A stretch of 64,000 nt of DNA, taken from NCBI GenBank assembly GCA_018697195.1, contig CM031857.1, positions 95,086,966 through 95,150,965 of the forward strand, read 5' to 3'. This DNA comes from Certhia americana. Lineage: Eukaryota; Chordata; Aves; Passeriformes; Certhiidae. Numbering within the stretch: the stretch's first letter is position 1; every line of letters begins with the position of its first letter. Below, one piece after another: positions 26,027 through 38,040 of the stretch. Both the position numbers and the translations under genes were made by a program. Below the pieces are notes generated by a model. The model ran no database searches, had not been told where the DNA came from, and saw nothing but the letters and a program-made list of their open reading frames with translations.

Positions 26027-29000
26027 GCAATAGAAGTATGTAATGAGACATACTAGTTCCCATGTGTGGGATTTGCTACTCAGATTTTATATTCTATATA
26101 TTTGTTCTTTGCTCAGTATTTCATTAACAGGTTGCTGAGTGCTAAAAGTGAAACCTGGACCACTACAGTACTTCAGCAAGAAAAGTATGAATATGAAGTA
26201 ACATTATTGATTTTTTTTTTCTTTAGGGTGTGAAAATCAGTGTAGATTAGAACAACTGAAGAAAAAAGCCCCAACAAAACAAATAAACAACCCCACCCCC
26301 AGGTTTCTTTGTGTAGTTTTCCCTTAGTGATGAAAAATGCCTTGTTATTTTGCGTATGAATATATGTCCTTCAACTTTTTTTTTTTAATTGTCTCAATCC
26401 ATTACACAAAATTTCTCTGCTGCAGAATAATAATTTATACAAGACTCTCAGCATGAAGGTCTATTATTAGATAGATGACTCAATTTACCTAGCTTAAAAA
26501 AAAAAAAAAAAAAAAGGAATTTTGAGTCTTTCATCATTTCACTTTATTTTACCTTGTTTTTTTTTTTTTTTTCCCTACACAGTAGCTACTAAGAAGAAAA
26601 TTAATACTTTCTCAGCTAAAACCAGGACACCTACACAGAAAAAGGAATAAACACAACTGTATAAAATGCATTATTACAGTGATTATAGAAGTTTTAAAAT
26701 ACTGCAAAACATTTAAAATATTATCCTGAAATAAAATTATGGTCTAAATGAAAATAGATCTATTATTTGCAGTACTTCTACATATAATCTGTAAAGCAGA
26801 AAGGACTTTCATATTGCATACTAGTCATATTGATGACAGAAAATATGGAAAATGGCAGTTAAGTATGATCTTTCTCTTAGTTTTCTACTGGGCAGTGTAC
26901 CACTCATACTTTACAAATGTGTAACGCCCATGGTGACTTACAATACCTGAGATCAGGTGTGTGTGGAACATCAGCTGAGTAATTTTTAACTAGTCTGTGT
27001 GGGAGATTTTCAAGCATCATCTGAAAAGTCAGCATTTCACTGGCCAATCCAAAAACCCTAGTTCAGTATCCCGTCCCCACGCTTCTTGCACTGCGTACCA
27101 GAAGACTTGGAGTTTACAGGGACCATGCCAAAAACTGCCATGTTATCTGAGAGCAAACATACTCTCAGAAATGCAAGATTCATGAAAGAGGAAACTATCA
27201 GTGCTTAATAAGCATAATTATGCTGTTTCTACCCATAAAATCCATACAAATTGCATTTTGAGGTGCTGGAAGAATATATTGATGTGTTTATCACTTCCTC
27301 CTATACAGTACCTCAAAGTCACCAATTTGTGCTGGCAGTGAAAGAATTGCTGCCTAGGTAGACCTCCAGTATCTCACTGAAACCATTCCCAGAAGAAGGT
27401 GAATACTGTGAACACTTTAATTTTTTTTGTAATGACCCTATAGGATTTATATACCTGAATAGCCTAGGGGTAGCAGGAAGGAAGTTAGTGGTAAATGGAA
27501 CAAGTCACAGTGTGAAGCATTTCAGCACTGTCTTCACCAACTAGTTCATTATCTCAAAGGTTAGAAAAATACAAAGTCTGTGGAAGGTATCACTACTAAA
27601 ATTGAAGCTGTCATTGTAAGCCATCCTTGAAAAAACATTTTCTTTGAGTGACTTCATGTAACTGACTGTGTCTGAAGAAGCACTGCGCAGGATAAAACTA
27701 GTGGGAAAAAATGGAACAGTACACTCTGCTTTCAGCCTTATAATTTGGGGAAAAAAATAGGAACTCCCACACACACGATACATTTCAGTTGGTCAGCATA
27801 TCACAGTGACCTGTTTGCAACATCCTCCTTATATAACCACTATGCAGTCACATTTGTCAGTAGCTGAAATAATATATAATTCTGCAGTAAAAGTAAGTTC
27901 TACTTTATCTGGGTTTCAAGAACTGAGATTTATATTTTACAGCATGTTAATTATGGCTATAAAGTTCAGCTAGCTTCTTGCAAATGCATCCAAAACAAAC
28001 GACCAAAAACACACAGCAAATGGACTGTGCTAGCAGTACCAAGGCTCCATATGGGAACACATCACAAGTATCTGAACAAGGCTGAGGGACAAGAAGTCAT
28101 GAAACCTATTAAGAGCTGCGTAATTTCTCCTGGAGGTTGAAGTTTTGTGGACTGACAATAAATACTTTTATCTTCTTGCTAGATTGGAGCAAGGGAATTT
28201 ATAATAGAAAACAGCGATGGACACAGTCTCCAACAGCTCCACTGAAAATCTCCTAAATGGACATGCTTGTGATACTGTGCCATTTACACTACAAGAAATA
28301 ATTATGATTAGCTTCATGTCTGTACACTCTTTCTTGGTGGCTTCAGCCAACCTATTAAACAGGCAAGAAAAATTTTCCTTGTCCTTAAGTTTCTTAATGA
28401 CGTCTGGAGGGGAGATAAAATCCTTCAATTTTTTGTTATTTCTTTTGAAATTTTGAAGCATAAATATTGAATCACAAGCAGAAAAACTGAGTGCTAAAAT
28501 ATCACAGAATAATCATGTTACCTATATTTACCATGTGAAGAATAGAGTGCTTTTCTTAACTAAACTACAGTAAAATTAGGATAACCTTCTCACAAGAATT
28601 ATTGAATCAAATAGGTACACATATCATCAAATCAATACAGATAATGTAGTACCAACAACCTGACAGAGAAATAATGTTGTGAACAGGTGCAAAGTCAATA
28701 CTATAAAAATGACCTCATATTCAGGAAGAGGTCTGTAATGAATGACTAAGTGTTTCCAGAAAGTTTTTCTTCAGAAAGTGAAGTAAATATGCTATGTGGC
28801 AGTCTACATGTGCTATCAGAGCCTGAACACAATGTGTTGAATGTTATTGCTTTATATTTTGAAAAGTATACAGGAAATGCATGCCAAACAGAATCACGTT
28901 CATTTAAAACAGATGGATGATGCTTTCAAAAGTAACACACTCCTTTCAAAGCATATAGCATAACTCCTTGTGTCCAGATCTGACAACATTTCCACATAAA

Positions 29001-32000
29001 CAGGAAATAAATGGCAATAATCTAAGGAAACCTATAGTTCTTGGCTGTTCAGGAGTAGCTTTGAATACTTTAATGATACTAGTCCCTCTGCTGACTTCTG
29101 AGAATCTCTTTCAAAAAACTGTAATTGCAGGATTGTCAATTTTTACATGGGAAGAATGTGTACTTCCATTGTATTACGACTTAGGCTGTAAATACAAGTA
29201 TGGCTTTTGAGCATAAATATAAGTTTATTTAAAGGATTTTATATTTTTCTGAGTTATTATTAGTAACTTTTAAACCAAATTTTGCAATTGGTGGTTCCAG
29301 AAATATCAAAGGAATAGAAAACAAGCAGTAAAAAGCCTAAAAATCAAGACTTTGAACACAACCAGGAATGTGGTGCTGTTTTTGATCCATTAGAGAGGAA
29401 AGATTTTACCAATTCATATTAAGTATATTTGAGAAAATAATTAATATGGTCTACTGTGATGTAGATGAAGAGCAATATAGTTGAATTAGGAACTAATTTT
29501 GACACAGTTAAGAATATATAGATCCAATATTTAAACAGATGTATAAAAAATGCTTCTCTTTTAAGGAGCAGAGCTTAATTTATCTGTATTTAGAAAAGAA
29601 AAATTGCAATAAACATTGTATTTATCATTTAATACTTGGTATTTGCCAAAGGGTTATTGACTTTTTAAGGCATGGAAATCCTACATTAGAAATCTATGAT
29701 CCTTAAGTTGAAATATGAAATGATAAAATTGCTTGCAGACATAAATTCTCTCATAGATTCCCTGTATGCTTTGATCTAGTATTCCTCAATTTGGATTTTT
29801 TTTCTAAAATGTATTTATATTTTAGGCAACTAATAGGTTCTTTAATTCTTTTTCTGCTTCACAAATTTATTTTAACTACCATTTACATCCTGATATGTGC
29901 TTTTAGGGATCTTCTTTTTCATTGTCAAAGAAAATATATTCATTCTAAGAAAACAACCCCAAGGGAGCTGAAAATTAAGAATTTTACTCCCTCACTTCAC
30001 TGATGGACCCAAAGTGGTAGACTTTTGCCACTTAACATTTCACAAAAGAGGAGGAAGGGAATGGAGAATTGATACCCTCATACCTGACAGACAGCAGTCA
30101 GAGCACTGTTGTCATTTTGACTTTGATATTAGACTTCCAACATCTTAAAAACCCTTCTTTGAATTGGTTTACCTCCAGATATTAAATTTGGTAAAGAAAT
30201 AAAACAGACAGAATATCAGATTTATTGAAAGTAATGATTTCTCATTCCTAACAAAAGAAGAAAGCTTGTGAATTCTTAACACATCAAATTTTATGTGAAA
30301 TAAAACTAAAGTCCCTTCAGGTATCCTCTTTCTCCCTTTATCCCATTTCAAAATAGCTTAAAGCTATCTCCTGTCCAAAAAGAAATGATCTCTCACTTTA
30401 ATTTTTATACAGAATTTCAAAGCAGTTTGAAATATAATTTATAGGTCTTACAAATATCAACTGAAAAACAGTTTTTTATAAGGTTTCTTTATCTGTGAGT
30501 CAAATCTACTTTAGCTTGTCAAGCCTTTAAAATTAGCTTTGATTTCATTAATTCAGGGAGATTAAAACCCCTTCAGCAAAATTCTGGGATAAAATCCCCA
30601 AGAGGTATTTGGATTTATCTAGTTCTTAAAGAGAGAAATGTTAAATTATTAATGGCTTACACACAATTAATTAGAATACCCTTTATGTTCAGACATGGAG
30701 GAGAGGGAAGAAATGTATTCTTGTATATTTGTATCTTCTTATGTTTTGCCCAAATGCTCTCACTTATATTTTCCCATTTACAGATTGCTAATACTAATAA
30801 GGCTATTGACTTTAATGAGAAATACAAAGGAGCTTTACTTTTATTACATAAACAGGACATTTGGGAATGCTAGACAGGTTTGGGGTTTTGTCAGCAAGAA
30901 ATTTGGTTACCTGGTTCATATAAACCCAGCCTTGTTTTAGTGTATTTATCTACTCCAAGAGAGGTTTGAAGAAACTACTCTGCCTGAGGTATTTAAACTT
31001 TCTCATCTAAATAGAATGGGTGTTACACAAATATTATGTGAATAAACATAAACAAATACATCATAAATTATCCTGCAAAAAATATTCCCTCCAAGAGGTT
31101 TTGAAATTAAGCAAGCATTGTTCTAATTCTTTATCAATATGCTATACCTAACATTTAAACAAGGGATAGGTTTCCTCAAAAATACATTGCTTTTTAGCAT
31201 ATTTTTGTTGTACTCATTCTGATTTGCCCTTTCTTAGCTAGTATTTTACAGAAGCTATTTCAAAGTTATTTGCATAAATTGTAAGGTTTTTTCATGAGTT
31301 TGGCATAACAGGAGCCAAATATATATTATATTATAAGGGAAGAAAGAATACTAAGTTTCTTTATTATTGTTGAAATAGAACAAGTGAAATAAATCTTTGC
31401 TTATTCTCCACTTTTTTTTCTTGACTGGAATTTAGATAAAAGGTATCAAGACATCTAAGATATATTCTCCTGAGTGCAAATTGAAATATGCCAGGTATGA
31501 CGTGTTCTCATCCTCATTCAGATCAAAGAATAAGTATATTAAGCATAAAAAATATCATGTTCACCCAGGAACTTGTGCTGGGCACGTGTTTTTCACTCTC
31601 AAATAGATGTCCTTACATTACACATGCTGAAAGAGAATAGATAGGTTGCAAAGAGCCTCTAGAAAGATAATTATCTATCTATTTCAAGTTTAACTCTTAA
31701 ATTTAGCTAGTATTTCTTGTAGAAATTGCATTCATATCCCCATCACTGTGTTGGCATAGCTCTTACACAGAGCTCCTAATTAATGTTTTGTCATTGAAAG
31801 AGTTTCCATTTGTTCCATGAGAACACTAATCATGAGCACATATCCATTGTGAAGAAGCCCATCTAGAATAAATTTGTCCCTGAATCCATTTGGACATGTA
31901 GTTATTTAAACTGGATGCAACCCAGATATGAAGAAGAAAAATTTTTGCATTAGTAGAAAAATAGATAATAATATTATCACTATTGTCTGGAGCAAGGAAC

Positions 32001-32696
32001 AAAAAATTCAAAATAAACTACACTTAATTTTTAAAATACATCTACCTGAAGAATTTTCACCTTTTCAAGCTATAAAGTGGTTTATTTCTCTACACATGTT
32101 TATTAAGGCCCCATAGATTCCACAAACAATATTTCATCGCTTTGTATTTCTACCATCAGAATTACTCAAAGGAAGCTTCTTATTGCTCCAATATATCTTT
32201 ACCTGTAGAGTTATTAAATAGAAATATATCAAATATTGGGTAGAACTCAAACCAACCTATTCATGAAGAATGTATCTTCATGTGTATACTTTCCCTGTTA
32301 ATCATGTTTTTATGTAGATTACACGTGTATGTGTGTGCATAGTGGCATAGTTACAAAAGGAGGAAATGATTCCCAGTTCTCTTGTCCAAGTTACCGTAGG
32401 ATCTGAGACACTGACTGTCAATCGACTAAGCCTGAAAAGCAACTTCACCTGGGGTTTCTCAGATAAGGGCGGAAGCATGAACACCACTCTGCCTATCACA
32501 GCACAAATGTCCATTATTTTTAAAAATATTGTCAGTTAAGTCTACAAGGAAGTGAGATGACAGGCTGTGTATATCAATTAAACAAAAGCAAATTTCCGTA
32601 AACATCTGCCAACTATAGAAGAAATTAAGAAGAGTTACAAAATCTGCCTGTACCAGGTATCTAGCCCACTGGTTACTTACAGAAACCACTTTCCAG

Positions 32697-32906
32697 GTGG
32701 CTGGAGGTTTTGGAGGCCATTCAGGCCCTTCACAAACACTGAGCAGAAAAAAACAGGCTAGTGAAGATTTCTACACAGGCTGGCACATTGCAGGAGAAGA
32801 AGAAGGTGGTGGAGAAAGACTTCCTCCTAATGACTTCACTAGCATGTACAGATATTCAACAACCTCTGTGAACAAAATTTGCACCTTATGCATAAGAATA
32901 ACAGAG
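32697..32906 (+). CDS. possible isolated exon, unrecognised (low confidence)
   Basis: The segment is open for 70 codons and flanked by TTTCCAG on the left and GAG|GTAAAT on the right, giving consensus-like splice acceptor and donor sites. The 210-nt length is a multiple of three, so it would be a symmetric phase-0 exon. The conceptual peptide is hydrophilic with a central acidic/glycine patch (GEEEGGGERLPP), an aromatic segment DFYTGWHIAG, and two cysteines near its end. The open frame continues past the donor to 33020. The polypyrimidine tract upstream is weak. I do not recognise the peptide, and chance open frames of this length exist elsewhere in the window. Confidence 0.17.
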
Positions 32907-34844
32907 GTAAATCAAATTTCTACTTATTTTTCATTAGTTGATTTCGGACCCAAAAGGGGTCCTACTAGACTTTGCTGGTTCTGTGACTTTTCTAGACACC
33001 TGTCCTCCCCATCTCAGTAACACTATTTACCCTAAACCTAACCTTATGATCCCTCAGATCAATGATGCAGAGTTTTGCAACAAATAATTTTTCTGTATTT
33101 AGAAATGTGCTACTCTTTTAAGGCATACAATCCCATGACCTTTCAAATCTAAAATACGTGATTATAGAGAAGAACTTAAATTTTCAAGAATTTCTGTGAT
33201 GTCAGATTTTCTTCACTAAAAAAAATGTAGAATTTGTTTATATTTTGCATCTTTTTACAATATTGAATATTCTATACTTCTGCTTTTTATAAATAAATTT
33301 CCAGACTGTGCATACATAAAATAGCCCTCAAGTATTTTCAAAGGTTATACTGCACATGGAAGACTAATTGGCAGCATTCCCATGCAAAAGTGACCATGGT
33401 ATAGTTATGATGTAAAAATCTTGCCATTCATGTGGATTGACCTATATATGTCTAGAAGGGCTTTCTTCGTGCCTGAGGAACACATATAGTATACTATCGC
33501 CTATGTAAAAAGAATAAAAGTTACAGATGACCTCTGTGTGTGCATGTCTTCTCTTAATCAAATACAGCATCAGTGACAACGTCTGGCTATTTTGGTAACT
33601 TAAAAACATAATGTGTCCTCTGATCTTCCAGAAATATGAAAATTAATTTTTTCAATGGAAAACTGTAACTCTTAGCCCTAAAAACTCTTGTCCCTTTCCT
33701 GTTTCCACTTTTTCATTTTGCTTTATGCGCTGTGATGCCTTAGAGGAGCTGCTGTATGGATGAAGACAAGACCTTGCCTACTGAGGCTACCTCCCTATAT
33801 AATTCTGTGGAGCCATCAGAGAGAAAAGTCTATTTGTAGACCTTGTAAATTAAGGGGCTCAGAGAATTCAGACACCTAGACAAGTACACAGAAAAACATT
33901 TTTATTTCCTGAACCCAAATGCCACTTCTACTCCTGCAAAAGTATCATATGAAGTGCTGTGTAAAATCTGTTTTGCTATCCTAAGAGATCTGTACTTAAT
34001 ATATATGTCATGAGAATATATTTCCCTATTAAATTCCCAGAAGTTCATCAGTATAAATCATAGGTTTCCACACTATTGTCCACAAAGACTTGGTAAATTA
34101 TCTGATTAAATGAAACATATTAAAAAATATTTCTAACATTCTCTTTAATTTTTTAAAAAACACATAGCTGACCAGGGAAAATTTTCAATATTGATAGCTT
34201 TTTATTACATCTAATTCTGTTAACCAGTATACAGTGTCTATTCAGCTTTACACATTTATACTGCGATGATTCATTGCACCTTCCCCCCAATACCCTTTTT
34301 TAAATTTTGGATTCTTCAATACTTTTCATTTTAATACTTTTTAAGCATTCAGGGTTCTGGTTCATATTTATAACTAGAAGTGTTCCAGTGCTCTCTAATT
34401 TTGCCCATGTAGGGACCTATTTATATTCATTCACTCTTTACTGCAATACATGCTATTAATTTTTATATTATTTCCATCATAACAAAACAGAATTTCAGAT
34501 TGAGTAATAAATTCCTTAGCCCATTTTAAAAGCATAAAGCAGTGTACTTTCTGACTGCTAAGGTCACTGACAAATCGGTCACTTTGATGCTAATAAAATG
34601 ATAATTTTTCTCCATCACTCAGTTTCATTTCAATTTAATCAAATGGTTTCTTATTTTTAAATCATAAACCTAACATTCCTAGTTTTTAAACTGAGTCATA
34701 CAGTTCTAAAAGCAGTGAAAGTCTCTTTGGGAAGTCTTCTGAAGTAGCTGGAGTGAAAGGCATTATTAAGACAAAATTGTTGTTTTTTTTCCTTAAAGAC
34801 TTTTTCCTATCTTTCTATGCAATACACTTTTGTATTGCTCCCCA

Positions 34845-34880
34845 ATAAACATGAATGAAGACATAAACATGAATGAAGAC
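34845..34880. repeat. perfect 18-bp tandem duplication
   Basis: ATAAACATGAATGAAGAC occurs twice head to tail (34845-34862, 34863-34880), followed by a short ACACAC stretch. It is identical in both copies, so it is relatively young or constrained. Confidence 0.93.
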
Positions 34881-34995
34881 ACACACAGGAAACTGTTACA
34901 CATTTTCTTGTTTGATAAATTATCACGGGTAACACAAACGTGTACTGTATTCCATATCTGTACTACATCATATGACCCAAAATTATCACTTTTCT

Positions 34996-35465
34996 TGTAA
35001 AGTCCTGGGGCTGCAAGTGGCCTGGGTTTGGGAGATCAGGGGTGCCGGGGTCTTTTGATGTGTCTGATTTTAGCCCGGATGAGTTAACCGGCACTTCGTC
35101 TCAGGTCACCCACCCTATGGTGACTTTGTGAGAGAGACACTCTGATCTGGTCGCCCAGAAAGAGAACTTTTTAATAACGGGAAAATAACAAACCAGAAGC
35201 CGTGCACCGTACATGGGAACGGACCGAGAAAAGAGCGGAAAGGTCCAGGGTAACAGCAGTCATAAACACAAACACAGGGGAGGGGTTTAGGATGGAGAAA
35301 GTGGGGATAGTCCAATGGGGGAAGGTGATTAGGAATATGGAAAATATTGCAGCAAAATACAACCAATAACAACAACAAGAACTGAGAACTTTCTGGAAAT
35401 TATTTCTATAAATAAAATGAGGAAATTTGGGGTGTGTACCAGCTCACTCTGATTGAGAGCTGACC
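34996..35465 (-). mobile_element. LTR-like element, probable, minus strand (boundaries approximate)
   Basis: Composition changes abruptly from the AT-rich background to GC- and CpG-rich sequence at TGTAAAGTCCTGGGG. Read on the minus strand the segment shows ATTAAAAAGTTCTC (poly(A)-signal-like) followed by a GC-rich stretch and then CCAGGACTTTACA. This is the layout of a retroviral R-U5 that ends at the left edge. CpGs are frequent (CCCGGATG, AACCGGCACTTCG, GGTCGCCC, AACGGACCG). I could not find a convincing target-site duplication, and the right edge is set only by the composition change. A plus-strand TATAAATAAAATG at 35407-35419 could instead mark a plus-oriented promoter. Confidence 0.45.
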
Positions 35466-35479
35466 CATGGCTTGAAGTT

Positions 35480-36406
35480 AAGATTTCCACCCCTCTCTGC
35501 AGGGCAGACCTCTACAGTCTTTTTTAATAGTTGGGGCTGCTCAGGCAGAAGGATCTGGGCCCTTCTATTTCATTTCCACCAGGGAACTGAGACAGCACAA
35601 GGCAGAAACCTTCTGTTTCTCTCCAAGCTCCTTGCCTGGCTTAGATCTCCAAGATCTACTTAGACCTCCAGATTACTTCTGGGCAAGTTACACAAATCGC
35701 AGGTCTGCAGCGGGCTCTGTGGAGGTGGGAGCTGCTGGTTTCTGGTGTTAAGTGGCGCCGTTTCTTCCCCCCACGCACATTCCCTGCAGGGCACCAACAA
35801 CTTGGAGTGCAGTGCCAGCGCCAAGTGGGTCCAGCCAGCTGAGGAAGAGGCAGAGAAATTGGCACCACAGGGTGTCTGCTGTCCCAGTTCCCGAGTTGTT
35901 TCCCAGCTGCCATTGTTGACAGAGCTGCCGCCACCAGGAGAGAAAGGTCCTATTCAGTGGCCTGAAACAAAGAGCTTGAGAGGCATTGGACTTTTTTGAC
36001 TCCAAGGTTTGTTCTTTTTCTGTTTTGCCCCTGTTCCCTGTTGGTTGTTTTTTTAGGGGGAGGTTTAGTAACCGCAGAGGTTTGGTAGCTGTGTTATGTT
36101 TCTCTCTTTGTTCTTTCTCTACACACGCGGTCGGGAGAAGGAGGTCTAGTCTGCCATTTTGCCTTTGTCTCTCAGGCCATGGAGTTGTCTCCAGAGGCGC
36201 CATCTTGAGGGGAGGGCTTCCTCCGCCATTTTGTTTCCTTTGCTCCGGGGCAGTCTGCAGGATTGCACACCTTTATTTCTAGCGATTATTACGGTTATTT
36301 TGCTTGCCACTGTTTCATTTTTCAGTAAAATGTTAATTTTTTTCTCTTCCCTTCTCTGCTCATTGGTGAAACAGGAGTGGTTAAAACTGACAGGGAAAGT
36401 AACACA
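35480..36406 (+). mobile_element. CpG-rich LTR-like block, probable ERV-derived (boundaries approximate)
   Basis: This is the most GC- and CpG-rich part of the window, against a CpG-poor background. It ends with an LTR-3'-like series: GCGATTATTACGG, TTTTGCTTGCCACTGTTTC, CAGTAAAATGTTAA with T-rich sequence, and GGGAAAGTAACACA. Three YY1-type motifs lie at 36153-36233. Frames of 92-151 codons on the minus strand and 84-103 on the plus strand overlap each other and resemble no Gag, Pol or Env protein. It may be one element with 34996-35465 or a separate one, since no TG...CA plus duplication pair could be fixed. Retained CpGs suggest a young insertion, or a CpG-island promoter as the alternative. 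Confidence 0.5.
36153..36233 (+). promoter_or_regulatory. cluster of three YY1-type motifs
   Basis: GCCATTTTG at 36153-36161, GCGCCATCTTG at 36197-36207 and CCGCCATTTTG at 36223-36233 match the YY1 consensus CGCCATnTTG in the same orientation within 81 bp. YY1 motifs recur in retroviral LTRs and housekeeping promoters. The match is by eye and the last two are strongest. Confidence 0.55.
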
Positions 36407-37299
36407 TTTTGGACTGCCCACCTCATGTAGTTGTCTTAAACTGAGACATAAATTTAGCAGTTCTCTATGAGGCCATTGAACCAGATTGGTTGCTCTGTGA
36501 AACTTTATTGCCCTTGACACTGATTGCAGCATATTAAAATTTAATTCTGCAGAAACCTATGTTAATATAATGCAATAGATTGGACATAAATTTACTGATT
36601 TCACAGAGCTGGGGTTGTCTCAAATTTCTTCCACAATTGTTAATCCTGTAACTGTTGAAACACTCCAGGAAACAGCATGCATGACATAAATGCATTTGAT
36701 CTGCACTTCTTTTGAAATAGCCAGAGCTTATACAGTTGAGAAAATCTTTTGTTACTTTTATGTCAACTGTAAGAGGACCACCTATACATGCTTTAGCATA
36801 AAGTTAAAAATTCACGAATAAACAATATTTCAAATTTTATGTAAAGCATGACAGTACAATGATAATCCACCATGTGTTTCTGAAAGGATTTCAACTAACG
36901 GAGTGCATTTATATTGGATCATTTTGTATCATGCAGTCATGAGACTTTTGATACAGTACTGGAAGCTCTAAAATGATTTACTGTAAGAGTGAATCATAAC
37001 CTTCCTGTTCATGTAGTTAATCTCATATTTATTTTCAGAATTAAATTATTTTACATAATCTTTTTATAAACATTTAGAGAAGTTTACTAAACAGCAACTA
37101 AGCAGCTAATAAGGTTCTTTTGCTTACTTTGTGGGAACTAGGAGCAAAAATTATGAGGCCCCTCTATAAGGGTAGGGGAGAAAAAGAATAGAAATCCCTT
37201 AAAAAAAATTCATTTTCTTTACTAATAAAACAATTTTTGCCACCTGTGGAGAAATAATTGTAGGAAAAAAAATCCCAATGTGAAAAGAGAAAAAAGCCA

Positions 37300-37331
<32 letters not shown>

Positions 37332-37552
37332 CTTTTATGAAGTAGAGCACTTTTAGAAAGTTAATGTTGTATAACTGGCAGAACAGGTGAAGAGGAAGGG
37401 ATGAACTGCATGTAGAGGAGCTATTTGACTGTGCATCCCTTACAGTTAGGGTTGATGTGTTTTCAAAATGCTGGGTAAGAATTAGGGGGATAAAGAGCAA
37501 AAGGAGATGTTATAGTGTTTATCAAGTACTCTGCCCTCCCCTCTGTAACTAG
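36407..37552. other. unique AT-rich non-coding sequence with T30 run
   Basis: No element recognised. A T30 homopolymer at 37302-37331 is the longest in the window and a likely polymorphic or error-prone site. Confidence 0.55.
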
Positions 37553-37722
37553 GAATCCATGAAATTTAACCAGCCAAATGCTGGTTTCTGTACCTGGGAT
37601 GGAGTAATCCTGGGCACAGTTACAAGCTGGGAGAGAGTGGCTGGAGAGAAACCCTGCAGAAAGGGATGCTGGCTGATGATAAGCTCAACAGAAATCAGCA
37701 GGGTGCAGGAAGTCATGAGGAC
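37553..37722 (+). mobile_element. CR1 LINE, left part, interrupted by LTR
   Basis: AATTTAACCAGCCAAATGCT, GAGAGAGTGGCTGGAGAGAA, CTGCAGAAAGGGATGCTGGC and AAGCTCAACAGAAATCAGCA follow the avian CR1 ORF2 3' region ('tggctggagagcagccctgcagagagggat ... agctcaacaggagtcagcagtgtgccc'). The sequence stops at 37722 where an LTR begins and resumes, collinear with the consensus, at about 39090 (GGCAAACAGCATCCTGGTG). The left edge near 37553 is the 5' truncation point. Confidence 0.85.
37718..37722. repeat. candidate target-site duplication, left copy
   Basis: AGGAC directly precedes the LTR's TG. The right copy is AGGGC at 39090-39094, one mismatch. Five bases is the length expected for ERVL-type integration. 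Confidence 0.65.
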
Positions 37723-38040
37723 TGTCCTGGCTTTGGCTGGGATAGAGCTCATTTTCTTCCTAGTAGCTGGTACAGTGCTGTGGTTTGGATTCAGTATGAG
37801 AATAACGTTGGTAACACAGCAAGCAATATGTTAGCTGTTGCTGAGCAGCTCTTACACTAAAAGTCAAGACCTTTTCAGTTTCTCATGCTCTTTCAGTAAG
37901 CAGGTGCAAAAGAAATTATAAAAGAGCATGACCAGACAGCTGACCTCATTTGGTCAAACGGATATTTCATACCTTAGTGACACAGCCCACCGGAGCCTGG
38001 GCTAGCTCAGAGAACACCATCCCTGTGCCAGGTGTGGGGA

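Larger units (their letters stand above)
24451..34995. other. unique AT-rich non-coding sequence
   Basis: About 10.5 kb without a recognised element. A20 lies at 26496-26515 and T16 at 26557-26572, 41 bp apart in inverted sense. A 23-bp tandem duplication is at 25972-26017 (plus a partial third copy), and a perfect 18-bp tandem duplication is at 34845-34880. Overlapping frames at 28168-28461 on both strands match nothing known. One exon-like open segment at 32697-32906 is listed separately. Confidence 0.5.

Noticed and set aside
28168..28461. Overlapping 97- and 79-codon frames on opposite strands
   Set aside because: Mutually antisense frames with AT-rich composition and no recognisable protein. 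Most likely chance.
35749..35766. TGGCGCCG resembling the start of a retroviral primer-binding site
   Set aside because: The following bases do not continue a tRNA 3' end match and no LTR end (CA) directly precedes it.
35748..36203. 151-codon open frame on the minus strand, the longest in the window
   Set aside because: It lies in the CpG-rich LTR-like block, overlaps several frames on the other strand, and shows no Gag, Pol, Env or host family feature. GC-rich sequence has few stops by chance.
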